DNA of 64,000 nt from Lachnospiraceae bacterium. GTDB lineage: Bacteria; Bacillota; Clostridia; Lachnospirales; Lachnospiraceae. Where the stretch lies: positions 1-64,000 of the forward strand of contig CAJTFX010000021.1 of assembly GCA_910575555.1 (NCBI GenBank), given 5' to 3'. Below, piece by piece: positions 8,169 to 16,646 of this stretch; within the stretch, counting starts at the first letter, position 1; each line of letters opens with the position of its first letter. The position numbers were made by a program, and so were the translations under genes. The notes below the pieces were generated by a model. That model had not been told where the DNA came from. It made no database searches and saw only the letters and a list, made by a program, of their open reading frames with translations.

Positions 8169-9140
8169 ATGAAAAAATTAAAATTTCCAACAAAAATCGT
8201 CACTCTTTTATTGTTGTTCTCCCTGTCGCTGTTTCAGGCAGCAGGCACCGTCCAGGCGGCAAGTACCCGCTCCAGCGACTCTAAAAAAGCCGGAAGCGGC
8301 AATATCTTTGCGGGAGTCTCCGGCACCTTTGAACGGGTGGAAAAGAGTAAGATCTTAAAAAGAATCAATGAAATCCGCAGGGAAGCCTGCGAAAAAGGCT
8401 ACCCCCATCCCGGCAGCGGAAGAAAACTCACCCCTTCTGATTATAAGCCCATAAAATGGTCCTCCAACCTGGAGCTTGTGGCCCTGCTTCGGGCAGCGGA
8501 ATCTACCGTAAATGAAAGCCATACCCGGCCCAACGGACAGAGCTGCTTCAGCATCCGCTACAACGGAGAACAAAGCTGGGCTGAAAATCTGGCATGGAAT
8601 TATTCCGGCCTGATGGCGGGCATTGAACAGTGGTACGAAGAAAAAAATGACTGGGTCAATCAAAATGCCAATGCTGTAACCGGCCATTATACCAGTATGA
8701 TCAATCCGTCTTACCGTTTTATCGGCCTGGGCTCTTTCCGCCGGGATACCGGAGGATGGTACGGCATTTCTGCAGAATTCAGCTCCAGCACTGCCAGCTC
8801 ACAGACCCAGTCCAAATTAAAAGGCAACAAAGTCCAGACCATTGAGGTTTCCAAAAAGAATCTCTCAAATCCGTCTCTGAACGCCCCTTCCAAGCTTAAG
8901 GTGAAAAAGACGAAAAAGCTGACGGTTACCTGCAATATCAATTATCCGGGAATTATGGGCGGCACGAATACCTCCAAGGGACGCATTACAAAAGGCATTA
9001 CCTGGAAATCCTCAAAGCCCTCCGTGCTGCATGTGAATTCCAGCGGAAAAATCACTGCAAAAAAAGCCGGAAAAGCAACCATTACTGCCAAAGTAAAAGG
9101 CGGCTTTTCCGTGAAAAAGACAATCACTGTAACAAAATAA
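8169..9140 (+). CDS. Secreted CAP (SCP/PR1)-domain protein with a Big_2-type C-terminus
   Basis: This 323-residue protein starts with a signal peptide (MKKLKFPTKIVTLLLLFSLS, probable cleavage after VQA). A CAP domain of about 140 residues follows: INEIRREACEKG, WSSNLELVALLRAAE, the HTRPNG segment, WAENLAW, and GHYTSMINPSYRFIGLGSF. The C-terminal 80 residues look like a bacterial immunoglobulin-like Big_2 domain, with ITWKSSKPSVLHVNSSGKIT and KKAGKATITAKVKG. Bacterial CAP proteins are secreted or wall-associated and their biochemical role is mostly unknown. There is no sortase motif; retention might be through the lysine-rich C-terminal region. It converges with the SDR gene 13 bp downstream. 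Confidence 0.88.
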   Translation: MKKLKFPTKIVTLLLLFSLSLFQAAGTVQAASTRSSDSKKAGSGNIFAGVSGTFERVEKSKILKRINEIRREACEKGYPHPGSGRKLTPSDYKPIKWSSNLELVALLRAAESTVNESHTRPNGQSCFSIRYNGEQSWAENLAWNYSGLMAGIEQWYEEKNDWVNQNANAVTGHYTSMINPSYRFIGLGSFRRDTGGWYGISAEFSSSTASSQTQSKLKGNKVQTIEVSKKNLSNPSLNAPSKLKVKKTKKLTVTCNINYPGIMGGTNTSKGRITKGITWKSSKPSVLHVNSSGKITAKKAGKATITAKVKGGFSVKKTITVTK

Positions 9141-9153
9141 AATATTTATTGTT

Positions 9154-9927
9154 TTAAATTCTGCGGCCCGACTTTTTCTTTTTCTGCTGATGGGCCGCAA
9201 TTCTAATGTATAGTGTTTCCGGCAGAAACCGTCCCAGAGTTACCGCCGCTTTCATCGAAAAGGTTGGAACAATCACTGTTTTTCCCTGTTTCATCTGCTG
9301 ATATCCATAACGGGCGCACCAGGCGGGACTGATCCCTTTTAAGGCAAATTCCACCTCTGCAACTTCATTAAATTCCGTATTCACCGGACCGGGGCAGAGA
9401 CATCCCAGATAAACGGGACTTCCTTCATACCGAAGCTCCTCCGCAATGGCCCGGGTCAGGCTGGTCACGTATGATTTTGTAGCATAATATGTCGCCATAT
9501 AAGGCCCGGCAGGCATCAGCCCTGCACAGGAAGCCACATTTAAAATAGAGCCGTAGTTCTGGCGTTCCATCTTCTTTAATACCAGTTTTGTGAGAAGGTG
9601 CACAGCCCGGACATTGACGGAAATCATATCCAGTTCTTTTTCCAGTTCCCCTTCTTTAAACGTGCCGCAATGGCCGAAGCCTGCGTTATTAATCCAGACT
9701 GCCACCGGCAGCTCCGCTACAGACTGATAGAGGCGGTAACAATCCTCCTCTTTGGTAAGATCGGCCTCCACAATCCGGCATTCTGTTTTTAAGTGTTTTG
9801 CCATTTTACGCAAACGGTCTCCTCTTCTGGCAGTAAGCGCCAGGGCATACCCCTCTTTTGCCAGTATTTTTGCAAATTCTTTTCCGATTCCGGAGCTTGC
9901 CCCTGTAATTACCGCATATTTTTTCAT
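9154..9927 (-). CDS. Short-chain dehydrogenase/reductase
   Basis: The 257-residue protein is a classical SDR oxidoreductase. The nucleotide-binding TGASSGIG is at residues 8-15, the NNAG motif is in VWINNAGFGH, the catalytic serine is in ILNVASCAG, and the YATKSY pair supplies Tyr and Lys. LCPGPVNTEF follows, as in the family. An arginine after the second strand (ALTARRGDRL) suggests NADP preference. The C-terminus ends in a basic KKKKSGRR stretch. It resembles the DltE/YqjQ-type group, but the substrate is unknown. A perfect 8-bp GC-rich inverted repeat near its stop codon could end transcription from both sides. Confidence 0.88.
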   Translation of the reverse strand: MKKYAVITGASSGIGKEFAKILAKEGYALALTARRGDRLRKMAKHLKTECRIVEADLTKEEDCYRLYQSVAELPVAVWINNAGFGHCGTFKEGELEKELDMISVNVRAVHLLTKLVLKKMERQNYGSILNVASCAGLMPAGPYMATYYATKSYVTSLTRAIAEELRYEGSPVYLGCLCPGPVNTEFNEVAEVEFALKGISPAWCARYGYQQMKQGKTVIVPTFSMKAAVTLGRFLPETLYIRIAAHQQKKKKSGRRI

Positions 9928-9973
9928 TTTACCACTGATTCCTTTCTCCTGTCTTTCAGTACTTCACACCAAG

Positions 9974-10405
9974 TCAAACCTTTTTATTAAATACTGACAA
10001 TTCTTCATGATCCTCCATATTAAAAAACCGCTGCCTGTCATTATGGGGGAAGAGAAGCTCCATATAAAGACTGCCCAACAGTTCCTTCACCTCTTCTGCG
10101 TTAACCTCCTCCACCGGCAGCCGTTTTAGCTCCATTTGTTTTAGATTCGAAAGCACCGCTTCAATCTGCTGTTTGTCCGTGGGCGGTTTTTCAAACATCG
10201 GCAGCGGCTCGGGAAGCTGTTTCGGCTCCTGGGTTTCAGGCTGCAGAATCTCCTTGGTCTCCGGTATTTTATATACAATATTTCTGCAGGTTTTCTCAAA
10301 ACACTCCGGATCATATTTGGATAAATACTTCAAATCCTCCATGGTCAGCGTGCGCTTGTTGTGTATTTTGATATAAATATTTACAAGACGTGTATCCTTA
10401 CCCAT
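9974..10405 (-). CDS. Hypothetical protein, soluble and helical
   Basis: The 143-residue product starts MGKDTRLVNIYIKIHNKRTL behind an AGGAGGGAGG ribosome site, which is why I do not use the longer open frame reaching 10495. A proline- and glutamate-rich hinge (PETQEPKQLPEPLPMFEKPP) separates an N-terminal part of about 55 residues from a charged C-terminal part. There is no membrane segment, signal peptide or recognised domain. It is transcribed divergently from the esterase gene, and a 26-bp inverted repeat overlaps the -35 boxes of both promoters, so the two may be regulated together. Confidence 0.6.
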   Translation of the reverse strand: MGKDTRLVNIYIKIHNKRTLTMEDLKYLSKYDPECFEKTCRNIVYKIPETKEILQPETQEPKQLPEPLPMFEKPPTDKQQIEAVLSNLKQMELKRLPVEEVNAEEVKELLGSLYMELLFPHNDRQRFFNMEDHEELSVFNKKV

Positions 10406-10465
10406 AATATCCTCCCTCCTCTTCTGCCGTGAATAAAGCCTCAATGCCGCAGAATTTCTATTTCC

Positions 10466-10526
10466 AGTATAATTCTCCTGTCTGGCCTTTGTCAATATTT
10501 ACATACTGACAAAGCTGTAGTACAAT
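10466..10526. promoter_or_regulatory. Overlapping divergent promoters with a shared operator-like palindrome
   Basis: On the minus strand TTGACA (10495-10490) and TATACT (10471-10466) are 18 bp apart. On the plus strand TTTACA (10498-10503) and TACAAT (10521-10526) are 17 bp apart. An inverted repeat at 10488-10513, with arms TTTGTCAATAT and ATACTGACAAA, covers both -35 regions. One bound regulator could therefore control both genes. Confidence 0.5.
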
Positions 10527-10557
10527 AAAAAACATACAATACAAGGAGATGATACCA

Positions 10558-11721
10558 TTGTTTACCACAAATCATACTTTTCTGGAAATTATGGATACCG
10601 GGCCTGTCCGGCGGGCCATCGGAAATCTGTTTCCCTCCAACTGGACTGCCTGCATTCCGCCGGAGCACAGTAGGTATACCATGGAGCAGATTCAACAGGA
10701 AGATCGAACGGAATGGGGCGCGGTTTTTCCTGCAGAGGACTTTGTAAGCGCTGTAAATCTGCTGCTGACAGAAACCATCCAGAACCATCGTTTTCTATTT
10801 ATCCCTCTCTGGCGGCCGGCGCCGGATGACAATACCTGGATTCCGGACGCAGACCTGGATACCACTGAAGGCGTGTGGCTGTTTACCGGCAATCCTGCCC
10901 TGGAGCAGCAGGCGTTTGCCCATACTGCCGAGCCATCCTCCATTCCTCCCTACCCTTCTGAGGCAGTTCCTTCAAACACCCACAGAAAGAGCCGCCGGCC
11001 TGCTGTCATTATCTGTCCCGGCGGAGGGTACCAGACACATTCCACCTACCGGGAGGGGATTCAGCTGGCTCAGCGAATGGAACGGGACGGAGGGTATAAA
11101 GCTTTTATACTTCATTACCGTCTGTGCCCCAACAGTTATCCGCTGCCCCAAATGGATCTGGCTTTGGCAATCATGCATGTGCGGGCCCATGCAGAGCTTT
11201 ACGACATCGATCCGGATCGTGTCTTTGCAGTAGGCGCGTCTGCCGGCGGCCATCTGTGCGCAAGCCAGGCATTATACCCTGAAGCTCTGAAAGAGCTTGT
11301 CTTGGAGGCTTTAATGGAAGCGTCGCCGGAACACGGGCCTCTGGTTTCCCTCTTTCAAAAGGTGTCTGCCCGGCCGGACGGTCTCGGGCTTTTGTACCCG
11401 GTGATCAGCTTCCTGTCTGATTACCATGAAGGAAGCTGTATCAATATCACAAAAGGAGATCCCAAACTCCGGCAAATGCTTTCTGTGGAGCAGCATATCG
11501 GGCCGGACTATCCTTTGACCTATGCCTTCGCCAACGAGGACGATGACTGCGTCCCTGCAAGCAATACCGTCCGTCTGAAGGACGCTTTAGCCAGGGCAGG
11601 CATACCGCATTTATGCCAAATATTCCCCACCGGAAATCACGGAACAGGTCTTGGGTACGATCTTTCCTGCCGGAAATGGAGTGAAAATATGCTAGCATTT
11701 TTTGCCCCCTTTGCAAAGTAG
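10558..11721 (+). CDS. Alpha/beta-hydrolase (esterase/acetyl-esterase type)
   Basis: The protein of about 387 residues has a 125-residue N-terminal region without a clear match and then an alpha/beta-hydrolase fold. It shows the oxyanion segment IICPGGGYQTH, the nucleophile elbow VGASAGGHLC (GxSxG), and a C-terminal acid/histidine pair in NEDDDCVPASN and FPTGNHGTGLG. This order fits the BD-FAE/acetyl-xylan-esterase-like group; the substrate is unknown. The ATG at 10549 overlaps the AAGGAG ribosome site, so I prefer the in-frame TTG at 10558, which is 9 nt downstream of it. No signal peptide is seen, so it is probably cytoplasmic. Confidence 0.8.
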   Translation: MFTTNHTFLEIMDTGPVRRAIGNLFPSNWTACIPPEHSRYTMEQIQQEDRTEWGAVFPAEDFVSAVNLLLTETIQNHRFLFIPLWRPAPDDNTWIPDADLDTTEGVWLFTGNPALEQQAFAHTAEPSSIPPYPSEAVPSNTHRKSRRPAVIICPGGGYQTHSTYREGIQLAQRMERDGGYKAFILHYRLCPNSYPLPQMDLALAIMHVRAHAELYDIDPDRVFAVGASAGGHLCASQALYPEALKELVLEALMEASPEHGPLVSLFQKVSARPDGLGLLYPVISFLSDYHEGSCINITKGDPKLRQMLSVEQHIGPDYPLTYAFANEDDDCVPASNTVRLKDALARAGIPHLCQIFPTGNHGTGLGYDLSCRKWSENMLAFFAPFAK

Positions 11722-11748
11722 CGCCCGGATGGAGCAACGTCTGCTTCC

Positions 11749-12925
11749 CTACAGAACCCACACCATTTCTCTGCCATGCGCCGCTTTGATTTTGCCGAAA
11801 CAGCTTCCAGGTGGAAACTGCACAGATTCTGTCCACCGGATAGCTGCATTTTCGGTACACAGGCGTACTGTAACAGGTAGCTGAGGATTCAAACAGAAAA
11901 TAGGTGGAATCCCCGTCGCAGATCAATTCCTCCGCCATTGGCGGAAATCTGCAGGAAGAATAGGAATAATATACGTTTTTCTCTGTATAAATATCTTGAT
12001 GCACCTCATAGAAATAAACTCTGGAATCAAAATAGCGTCCTCTGGAAGTGGTAACTGCCAGATAAGTTTTTTCTGCCCGTTCCACAAAGGAGGCTCCGTT
12101 GGCAAATCCCGGTATGACAATTTCATCCTGTTTCTGCAGGGTAAAGCTGTGACCTGATTCGCCGTTCTCTTTCGAAACCCCAGTTTCTTTTTCCACCTGG
12201 AAACTCCGCAGCCACCCATTTCCGCTGATTCGGTTGGTATAAGTTCCCACCCACAGTTTATTATCGTGCCAGGTTACAAAAGAAGCGATCACACCGCAGG
12301 GCACGTTCTGATCATAGTTCAGAAGCTCCACGCTGCTTTTTCCTGAATCAACCGCTTCCCGGATTCTTTCATAAGAAATCACACTGCACTGCCTGTCGGT
12401 GCTTTTTGCGATCCAGACATTTGCGCCGTCAAATGCCACTCCGCCCACATGGTTAACGTCCGGCAGTATAATGGTGGTCAAAAGCCTGCGTTCCTTCGGG
12501 TTCTGATTTGACAATACATACAGCGCCGACGGATACATTTTTCTTCTGGTATTTTTCCCGGTAAATTCTCCGCTGTCATAGGCGGTGATCAGCATATAAT
12601 CTCCGGCGATGCAAATTCCCTGGGGCACCATCTGCCCGCAGCTTTTCCCCAGTATATCTGTAGCTTTAAGGCCCGGCACCGGACTGGAATATTCAGACTG
12701 GTACAGGCTTCCGAAAAAACGGTAATGGCTTAAGGTATTCTGAAATTTCTTTTCATACCGGAACTCCATGCTGGTAAGCGCCGGCTCCGGTTCTTTTTCT
12801 ATATTTTTCCAAAAAGAACGGGCCGCATGAAATCTTCCTGCTGTCAGGAGACACCACGCAGCCGCTGTCATATAAAATAGCACACGAAACTTAAAAAATA
12901 AACCCTTATTGTTTTGTTTTCTCAT
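11749..12925 (-). pseudogene. Secreted beta-propeller-like protein, frameshifted near its C-terminus
   Basis: The frame starting MRKQNNKGLFFKFRVLFYMT (ribosome site GGCGGA) encodes a signal or anchor segment and then strand-rich repeats such as PQGICIAGDYMLITAYDSG, HVGGVAFDGANVWIAKS and ASFVTWHDNKLWVGTYTN, which suggest an extracellular propeller. After STWKLF the frame fails to stop and runs 275 bp antisense through the convergent esterase gene to 11447, which is implausible. Shifting one base there reads GKIKAAHGREMVWVL and then TAG at 11749, leaving 27 bp between the convergent genes. I therefore infer a single-base frameshift at about 11800. Function is unknown, and only the last 15 or so residues are affected. 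Confidence 0.65.
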
Positions 12926-13089
12926 ACACTTTCCGCCTTTGTCGTATTTTACCAATACTTTTGTCGTTATTTATAGTATAACCGATAAATTTACAGACAT
13001 AATTAACAAAAAATGTATATTTTGTAAACTTTTTTTCATTTAATTTAACACATTCTGGCAATAAATGTCAGACAAACCATTTTGTTTGA

Positions 13090-13119
13090 TTGCAGTCTCC
13101 GGCCACAGTATGGTATAAT
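13090..13119 (+). promoter_or_regulatory. cheC promoter
   Basis: TTGCAG (13090-13095) and a perfect TATAAT (13114-13119) are separated by 18 bp, about 30 bp upstream of the cheC start. The rest of the gap 12926-13089 is AT-rich and holds no gene. Confidence 0.5.
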
Positions 13120-13149
13120 GAAAGAAAAATTTGTTAAGGAGAGATTCTT

Positions 13150-13773
13150 ATGGGCGTAACAGACATGGATAAATTAGACGAAATGCAAGTAGACGTATTA
13201 ACCGAAATAGGAAATATCGGCTCCGGCAATGCCGCAACTGCACTGGCAACTTTATTGAATACCTTTGTGGATATTGAAATTCCCAACATTCACCTCGTTG
13301 ACTTTGAGGACGTTTCCCAATTTCTGGGCGGCCCCGACAAACTTGCCCTGGGCCTTACCATTACGCTGGACGGAGACATTGAGGGAATGATGCTGCAGAT
13401 TATACAGAAAGAATTTGCCAAAAAGCTGATCAACACATTTTATGAAAAAGAAATCACTTCCCTTGACGACATTACTGAAATGGATTTATCCGTGGTACGG
13501 GAAATGGGCAATATCACCACTGCCGCTTACATCAACTCCATCGCCAAGATGACAAATACATTTATCAACATTACCCCGCCGGAGGATCATATTGATACGG
13601 TGGGAAACATTCTGTCCATTCCCACCCATAATTTCGATTCACTGGGCAGGAAGGTGCTTTATATTGATGAGAGCTTCTGCATCTCCGGCACGCAGATTAA
13701 GGGCAGTATGATTCTGATTCTGGAATATTCTTCTATGAATACATTGTTTGAGAAATTGGGGCTTCCGGTTTAA
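13150..13773 (+). CDS. cheC: Chemotaxis protein CheC (CheY-P phosphatase family)
   Basis: The 207-residue protein contains the two phosphatase signatures of CheC, each a helix with ExxN. The first is VLTEIGNIGSGNAATAL (about residues 17-33), followed by PNIHLVDF. The second is VVREMGNITTAAYINSI (about residues 118-134), followed by TPPEDHI. CheC dephosphorylates CheY-P, and in Bacillus it also interacts with CheD. Length and symmetry match the family. No other chemotaxis or flagellar gene is nearby, so it is an orphan, and its partner must be encoded elsewhere. AAGGAG precedes the start. Confidence 0.9.
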   Translation: MGVTDMDKLDEMQVDVLTEIGNIGSGNAATALATLLNTFVDIEIPNIHLVDFEDVSQFLGGPDKLALGLTITLDGDIEGMMLQIIQKEFAKKLINTFYEKEITSLDDITEMDLSVVREMGNITTAAYINSIAKMTNTFINITPPEDHIDTVGNILSIPTHNFDSLGRKVLYIDESFCISGTQIKGSMILILEYSSMNTLFEKLGLPV

Positions 13774-13778
13774 GGGGG

Positions 13779-13862
13779 GCGGTCTTTCAATACGGACGGG
13801 TGGTCTTTCATACGGACGGAAAGGGCCATCCGGCAGTTCCTGTGTATTGAAAGACGGACCGC
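13779..13862. repeat. Intergenic palindromic repeat related to that at 3175-3524
   Basis: Arms at 13779-13793 and 13844-13862 pair (GCGGTCTTTCAATAC against its complement, with a 4-nt bulge). The inside contains AAAGGGCCATCCGGCAGTTC (13820-13839), which nearly matches AAAGGGCAATCCGGTAGTTC at 3374-3393. It lies between cheC and the convergent flavoprotein gene. The remainder of the gap (13863-13938) holds nothing recognisable. Confidence 0.6.
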
Positions 13863-13938
13863 TTACTGTAATGTCCGGAGGGTGTTTGGAAAATGTTCTG
13901 GGGTTTGTTTGGTCACAGCAATCAGCGATGATAAGCTA

Positions 13939-14427
13939 TCATTTCTTTTGGGCCGTTTCTATTGCTTCTTTTCCTGTCATATGCTCAACAGACAGTTCCA
14001 TCATGCATAAAGCTTTCCATGTTCTTGCAATTTCCTGATTTCTGTTTTCTGCGCTGTCTGTTGGATGATATTTCATTGCCAGCCTTTCGATTGCTTCTCT
14101 GATTTCATTTTCATCCTCCAATATGCGTATTTTGCCAAATGCAATTACACTTTTAAAATGTGTTGTATATTTTTCTGGAAATATCTCGTCTTGGGCGATT
14201 ACGCAAAAGGACGCTTTACTGCATTTCCTTATGGCGTCTATTTTGTGTCCCTCTTTTGCACTGTGAAAATAAATTTTGGAATTATTATAAACATAACTGA
14301 TGGGAACAGCATATGGGTATTCATCATCACCCAGTAATGCCAATACCCCAGAAGTTTCTTTTTCAAGCAGTTCAACATTTTCCTGATTGCTTAAAATTTG
14401 CTTTTTTCTTCTCATTTCTCTAAACAT
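13939..14427 (-). CDS. Pyridoxamine 5'-phosphate oxidase-like (NimA-type) flavoprotein
   Basis: The 162-residue protein has the split-barrel FMN-binding pattern of the PNPOx/NimA group: GVLALLGDDEYPYAVPISYV, then NSKIYFHSAKEGHKIDAIRK, SKASFCVIAQDE and FKSVIAFGKIRILED. Relatives include 5-nitroimidazole reductases and other FMN or F420 reductases. Length matches. The start codon lies 8 bp inside the end of pnuC, so the two genes are translationally coupled. Both are clearly more AT-rich than the surrounding backbone, which suggests joint acquisition. Whether it reduces nitroimidazoles cannot be told from sequence. Confidence 0.85.
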   Translation of the reverse strand: MFREMRRKKQILSNQENVELLEKETSGVLALLGDDEYPYAVPISYVYNNSKIYFHSAKEGHKIDAIRKCSKASFCVIAQDEIFPEKYTTHFKSVIAFGKIRILEDENEIREAIERLAMKYHPTDSAENRNQEIARTWKALCMMELSVEHMTGKEAIETAQKK

Positions 14428-15172
14428 ATCTCTTTACCTCTTTTATCCTTTCATTGTTCACTGCTGCAATGCAAGCGTTTTCCTGGCGTTTCTGCATGCC
14501 TGACCAGTTGATAAATCCATAAATATCATTTACTAAAAACATGACAAAACAAATAACAACTGACAAATACGATATATCAGAAATTGTTGCCAACACCCAT
14601 AGAATAATCAGTACAATATCATTTGCAGCATAACCGATTGCATAAAACGCACTCCTTCTGAAAGTCAGATAAACCGCAAGAAAGCTGGTTGTGACAGATA
14701 TCGTGCTTGGTATTAGGTTTGCCGTATGAAAAGCCGCCAAAATGTAATAAAAAATAAGTGTAACAGCTGCTGTCAATATCATCATAAAAATAATCTCTTT
14801 TGCTTTTAATCTATTTACTTTTACTTCTGATTTATTTCCGTTATACGGATTTCTCAGCCATGAGACCAATGCAAAAACAGCCATGGGGGCAGTCATTCCC
14901 AAATAGGTTACCATCTCCCCATAATAGGCGAACGCAAAAGATATGACCCCATATAAAATACTGAATATAACCATTAGAAACTGTCCGAACGGATTTCCCT
15001 TTGCAATAAAGATTAGCGCTGTTACACCAATGAAAGAAGCAGCAAGCGTTAAATAATTTTCTCTGTCAAACAAAAAAAATGATACGACAATCAGTGTCAC
15101 TGAAATACACCATAACAATATCTCTCCTTTTGTAAAATAATCAAATAATGATTTTCGTTCTTTTGTGTGCAT
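14420..15172 (-). CDS. pnuC: PnuC-family nicotinamide riboside/vitamin transporter
   Basis: The 250-residue membrane protein has about seven hydrophobic segments. The family hallmark is near the C-terminus as VNDIYGFINW, with WLRNPYNGN in the central loop. PnuC proteins take up nicotinamide riboside by facilitated diffusion; close relatives PnuT and PnuX carry thiamine and riboflavin, so the substrate is not certain. An AGGAGG site precedes the ATG at 15172. The gene follows a leader of about 115 nt that looks structured and a near-consensus promoter. The flavoprotein downstream overlaps it by 8 bp. Low GC compared with the neighbours suggests transfer. Confidence 0.85.
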   Translation of the reverse strand: MHTKERKSLFDYFTKGEILLWCISVTLIVVSFFLFDRENYLTLAASFIGVTALIFIAKGNPFGQFLMVIFSILYGVISFAFAYYGEMVTYLGMTAPMAVFALVSWLRNPYNGNKSEVKVNRLKAKEIIFMMILTAAVTLIFYYILAAFHTANLIPSTISVTTSFLAVYLTFRRSAFYAIGYAANDIVLIILWVLATISDISYLSVVICFVMFLVNDIYGFINWSGMQKRQENACIAAVNNERIKEVKRYV

Positions 15173-15287
15173 ATAATTACCTCCTAAAATAAAATAAGCA
15201 CCCGACTACACATCTTCAATGACCTAACGATGTATAACGAATGCTTTCGCTTCTCTACCCGGTGGCAGACTATTATTTACTTGACCT
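15173..15287 (-). ncRNA. Structured 5' leader of pnuC, candidate regulatory RNA
   Basis: The predicted transcript start (about 15287) leaves a leader of about 115 nt. Reading the minus strand, it contains GAAGCGAAAGCATTC (a stem with a GAAA loop), an ACATC/GATGT pairing across 14 nt, and a possible closing stem between GCCACC and GGGTGC. Vitamin transporters are often controlled by riboswitches. It matches no riboswitch class that I can name: no TPP, FMN or classical NAD motif was recognised. Confidence 0.35.
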
Positions 15288-15292
15288 CAGCA

Positions 15293-15321
15293 AGTATAGC
15301 ACAGTAAAACAAAGAAGTCAA
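15293..15321 (-). promoter_or_regulatory. pnuC promoter
   Basis: On the minus strand TTGACT (15321-15316) and TATACT (15298-15293) are separated by exactly 17 bp. A repeat related to that at 3395 lies just upstream (15333-15365). Confidence 0.65.
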
Positions 15322-15369
15322 TCATTTATTCAAAGTTCCGTCCGTATCCAAATATAAAACATTCGTCTC

Positions 15370-16569
15370 TTAACCCCTATCCCTTACCTGATTCAGAATC
15401 TCCAAAGCCACCTCCGCCTTGTCCATCCTTTCTAAACAAATCACATCCTCCCTGGTAATCAGGGTAACCACATTGGTGTCTGTGCCGAAGCCGGCGCCTT
15501 CCACTTTCAGGTTATTGGCGGCAATCATATCCAGATTCTTTTTTTCCAGTTTAGCTTTGGAATTTTCCTCCAGATCCCGGGTTTCCATGGAAAATCCGCA
15601 GAGGAAGCTATGAATCTTTCCTTCTGACTTCATTCGGCCCAGTTCCGCCAGGATATCCCTGGTACGTTCCAGATTAATCTGAGCCTTGCCGTCTGTTTTT
15701 TTAATTTTATCCTCTGCAACCTCTGAGGGCCGGTAATCCGCCACTGCGGCGGCTTTGATTATCACATCCATCCGGGGCGCCAGACGAATGACTTCCTGGT
15801 ACATTTCTTCAGCTGAGACTGTCTTTTTTACTTCCAGAAACATCGGCGCCTCCAGGGCGGTAACCCCTGTCACCAATGTAACCTCCGCGCCTCTTAACAT
15901 TGCCATTTTTGCCAGGGCATAGCCCATTTTTCCTGTGGAATGGTTGGTAATGTAACGCACCGGATCGATGGCTTCCCGGGTGGCTCCTGCTGTGACCAGT
16001 ATCTTTTTCCCTGCCAAATCCTTGGGAAAGGCAAGTTCTTTCAATACGTATTCCATCAGCGTTTCTTCGGAAGGCAGTTTTCCTTCTCCGATATCTCCGT
16101 TGGCCAGCATTCCTGTGTCGGGAGGAATTATTTCATAACCGAAGCCTTCCAGCCTCCCCAGATTATCCTGAACAATAGGATTGCGGTACATATTGTGGTT
16201 CATGGCCGGCGCAATCAGGGTTTTGCAGGTGCATGCCATTACCGTTGTGGTCAGCATATCATCTGCAATTCCGTTTGCAATTTTGCCGATTACATTTGCT
16301 GTGGCCGGGGCAAGCAGAACCAAATCCGCCTGCTTTGCCAACGCCACATGCTCGACTGAAAATTCAAAATTCCGATCAAAGGTATCAATCAGGCATTTAT
16401 TTCCGGTAAGGGTTTCAAAGGTGGTGGCTGTAATGAAATTCTTTGCATTCTCTGTCATCAGCACATGCACATTACAGTGGAGTTTTTTTAACATCCTTGC
16501 CACATTGGGCATTTTATAGGCGGCAATTCCGCCGGTCACGCCCAGTAAAACGGTTTTTCCCTGCAACAT
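15370..16569 (-). CDS. coaBC: Bifunctional phosphopantothenoylcysteine decarboxylase/phosphopantothenate-cysteine ligase
   Basis: The 399-residue enzyme has two domains. The N-terminal flavoprotein CoaC (about 1-180) shows LLGVTGGIAAYK, the catalytic histidine in SVEHVALAK, APATANVIGKIANGIADD and the substrate loop APAMNHNMYRNP. The C-terminal CoaB (about 188-399) opens KKILVTAGATREAIDPVRYI with NHSTGKMGYALA and later KIKKTDGKAQINLERTRDIL. It couples cysteine to 4'-phosphopantothenate and decarboxylates the product to 4'-phosphopantetheine, two steps of coenzyme A synthesis. It is the last gene of the pan operon, 77 bp after panD. The only step missing from the cluster is pantothenate kinase. 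Confidence 0.96.
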   Translation of the reverse strand: MLQGKTVLLGVTGGIAAYKMPNVARMLKKLHCNVHVLMTENAKNFITATTFETLTGNKCLIDTFDRNFEFSVEHVALAKQADLVLLAPATANVIGKIANGIADDMLTTTVMACTCKTLIAPAMNHNMYRNPIVQDNLGRLEGFGYEIIPPDTGMLANGDIGEGKLPSEETLMEYVLKELAFPKDLAGKKILVTAGATREAIDPVRYITNHSTGKMGYALAKMAMLRGAEVTLVTGVTALEAPMFLEVKKTVSAEEMYQEVIRLAPRMDVIIKAAAVADYRPSEVAEDKIKKTDGKAQINLERTRDILAELGRMKSEGKIHSFLCGFSMETRDLEENSKAKLEKKNLDMIAANNLKVEGAGFGTDTNVVTLITREDVICLERMDKAEVALEILNQVRDRG

Positions 16570-16646
16570 ATGGGGAATCCTCCTTAAAAATATTCAGATT
16601 TTCCAATACTTCGGTTTCCTGCCCTGTAAAAGCGCAGCTATGGCTG

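Noticed and set aside
11447-11748. C-terminal 100 residues of the long minus-strand frame ending at 11447
   Set aside because: It is antisense to the well-supported esterase gene and arginine/tryptophan-rich; a frameshift near 11800 explains it better.
13748-14038. Plus-strand frame after cheC
   Set aside because: It consists of the palindromic repeat and the antisense of the flavoprotein gene.
15173-15287. TPP, FMN or preQ1 riboswitch before pnuC
   Set aside because: The conserved core motifs of these classes are not present; only general stem potential remains.
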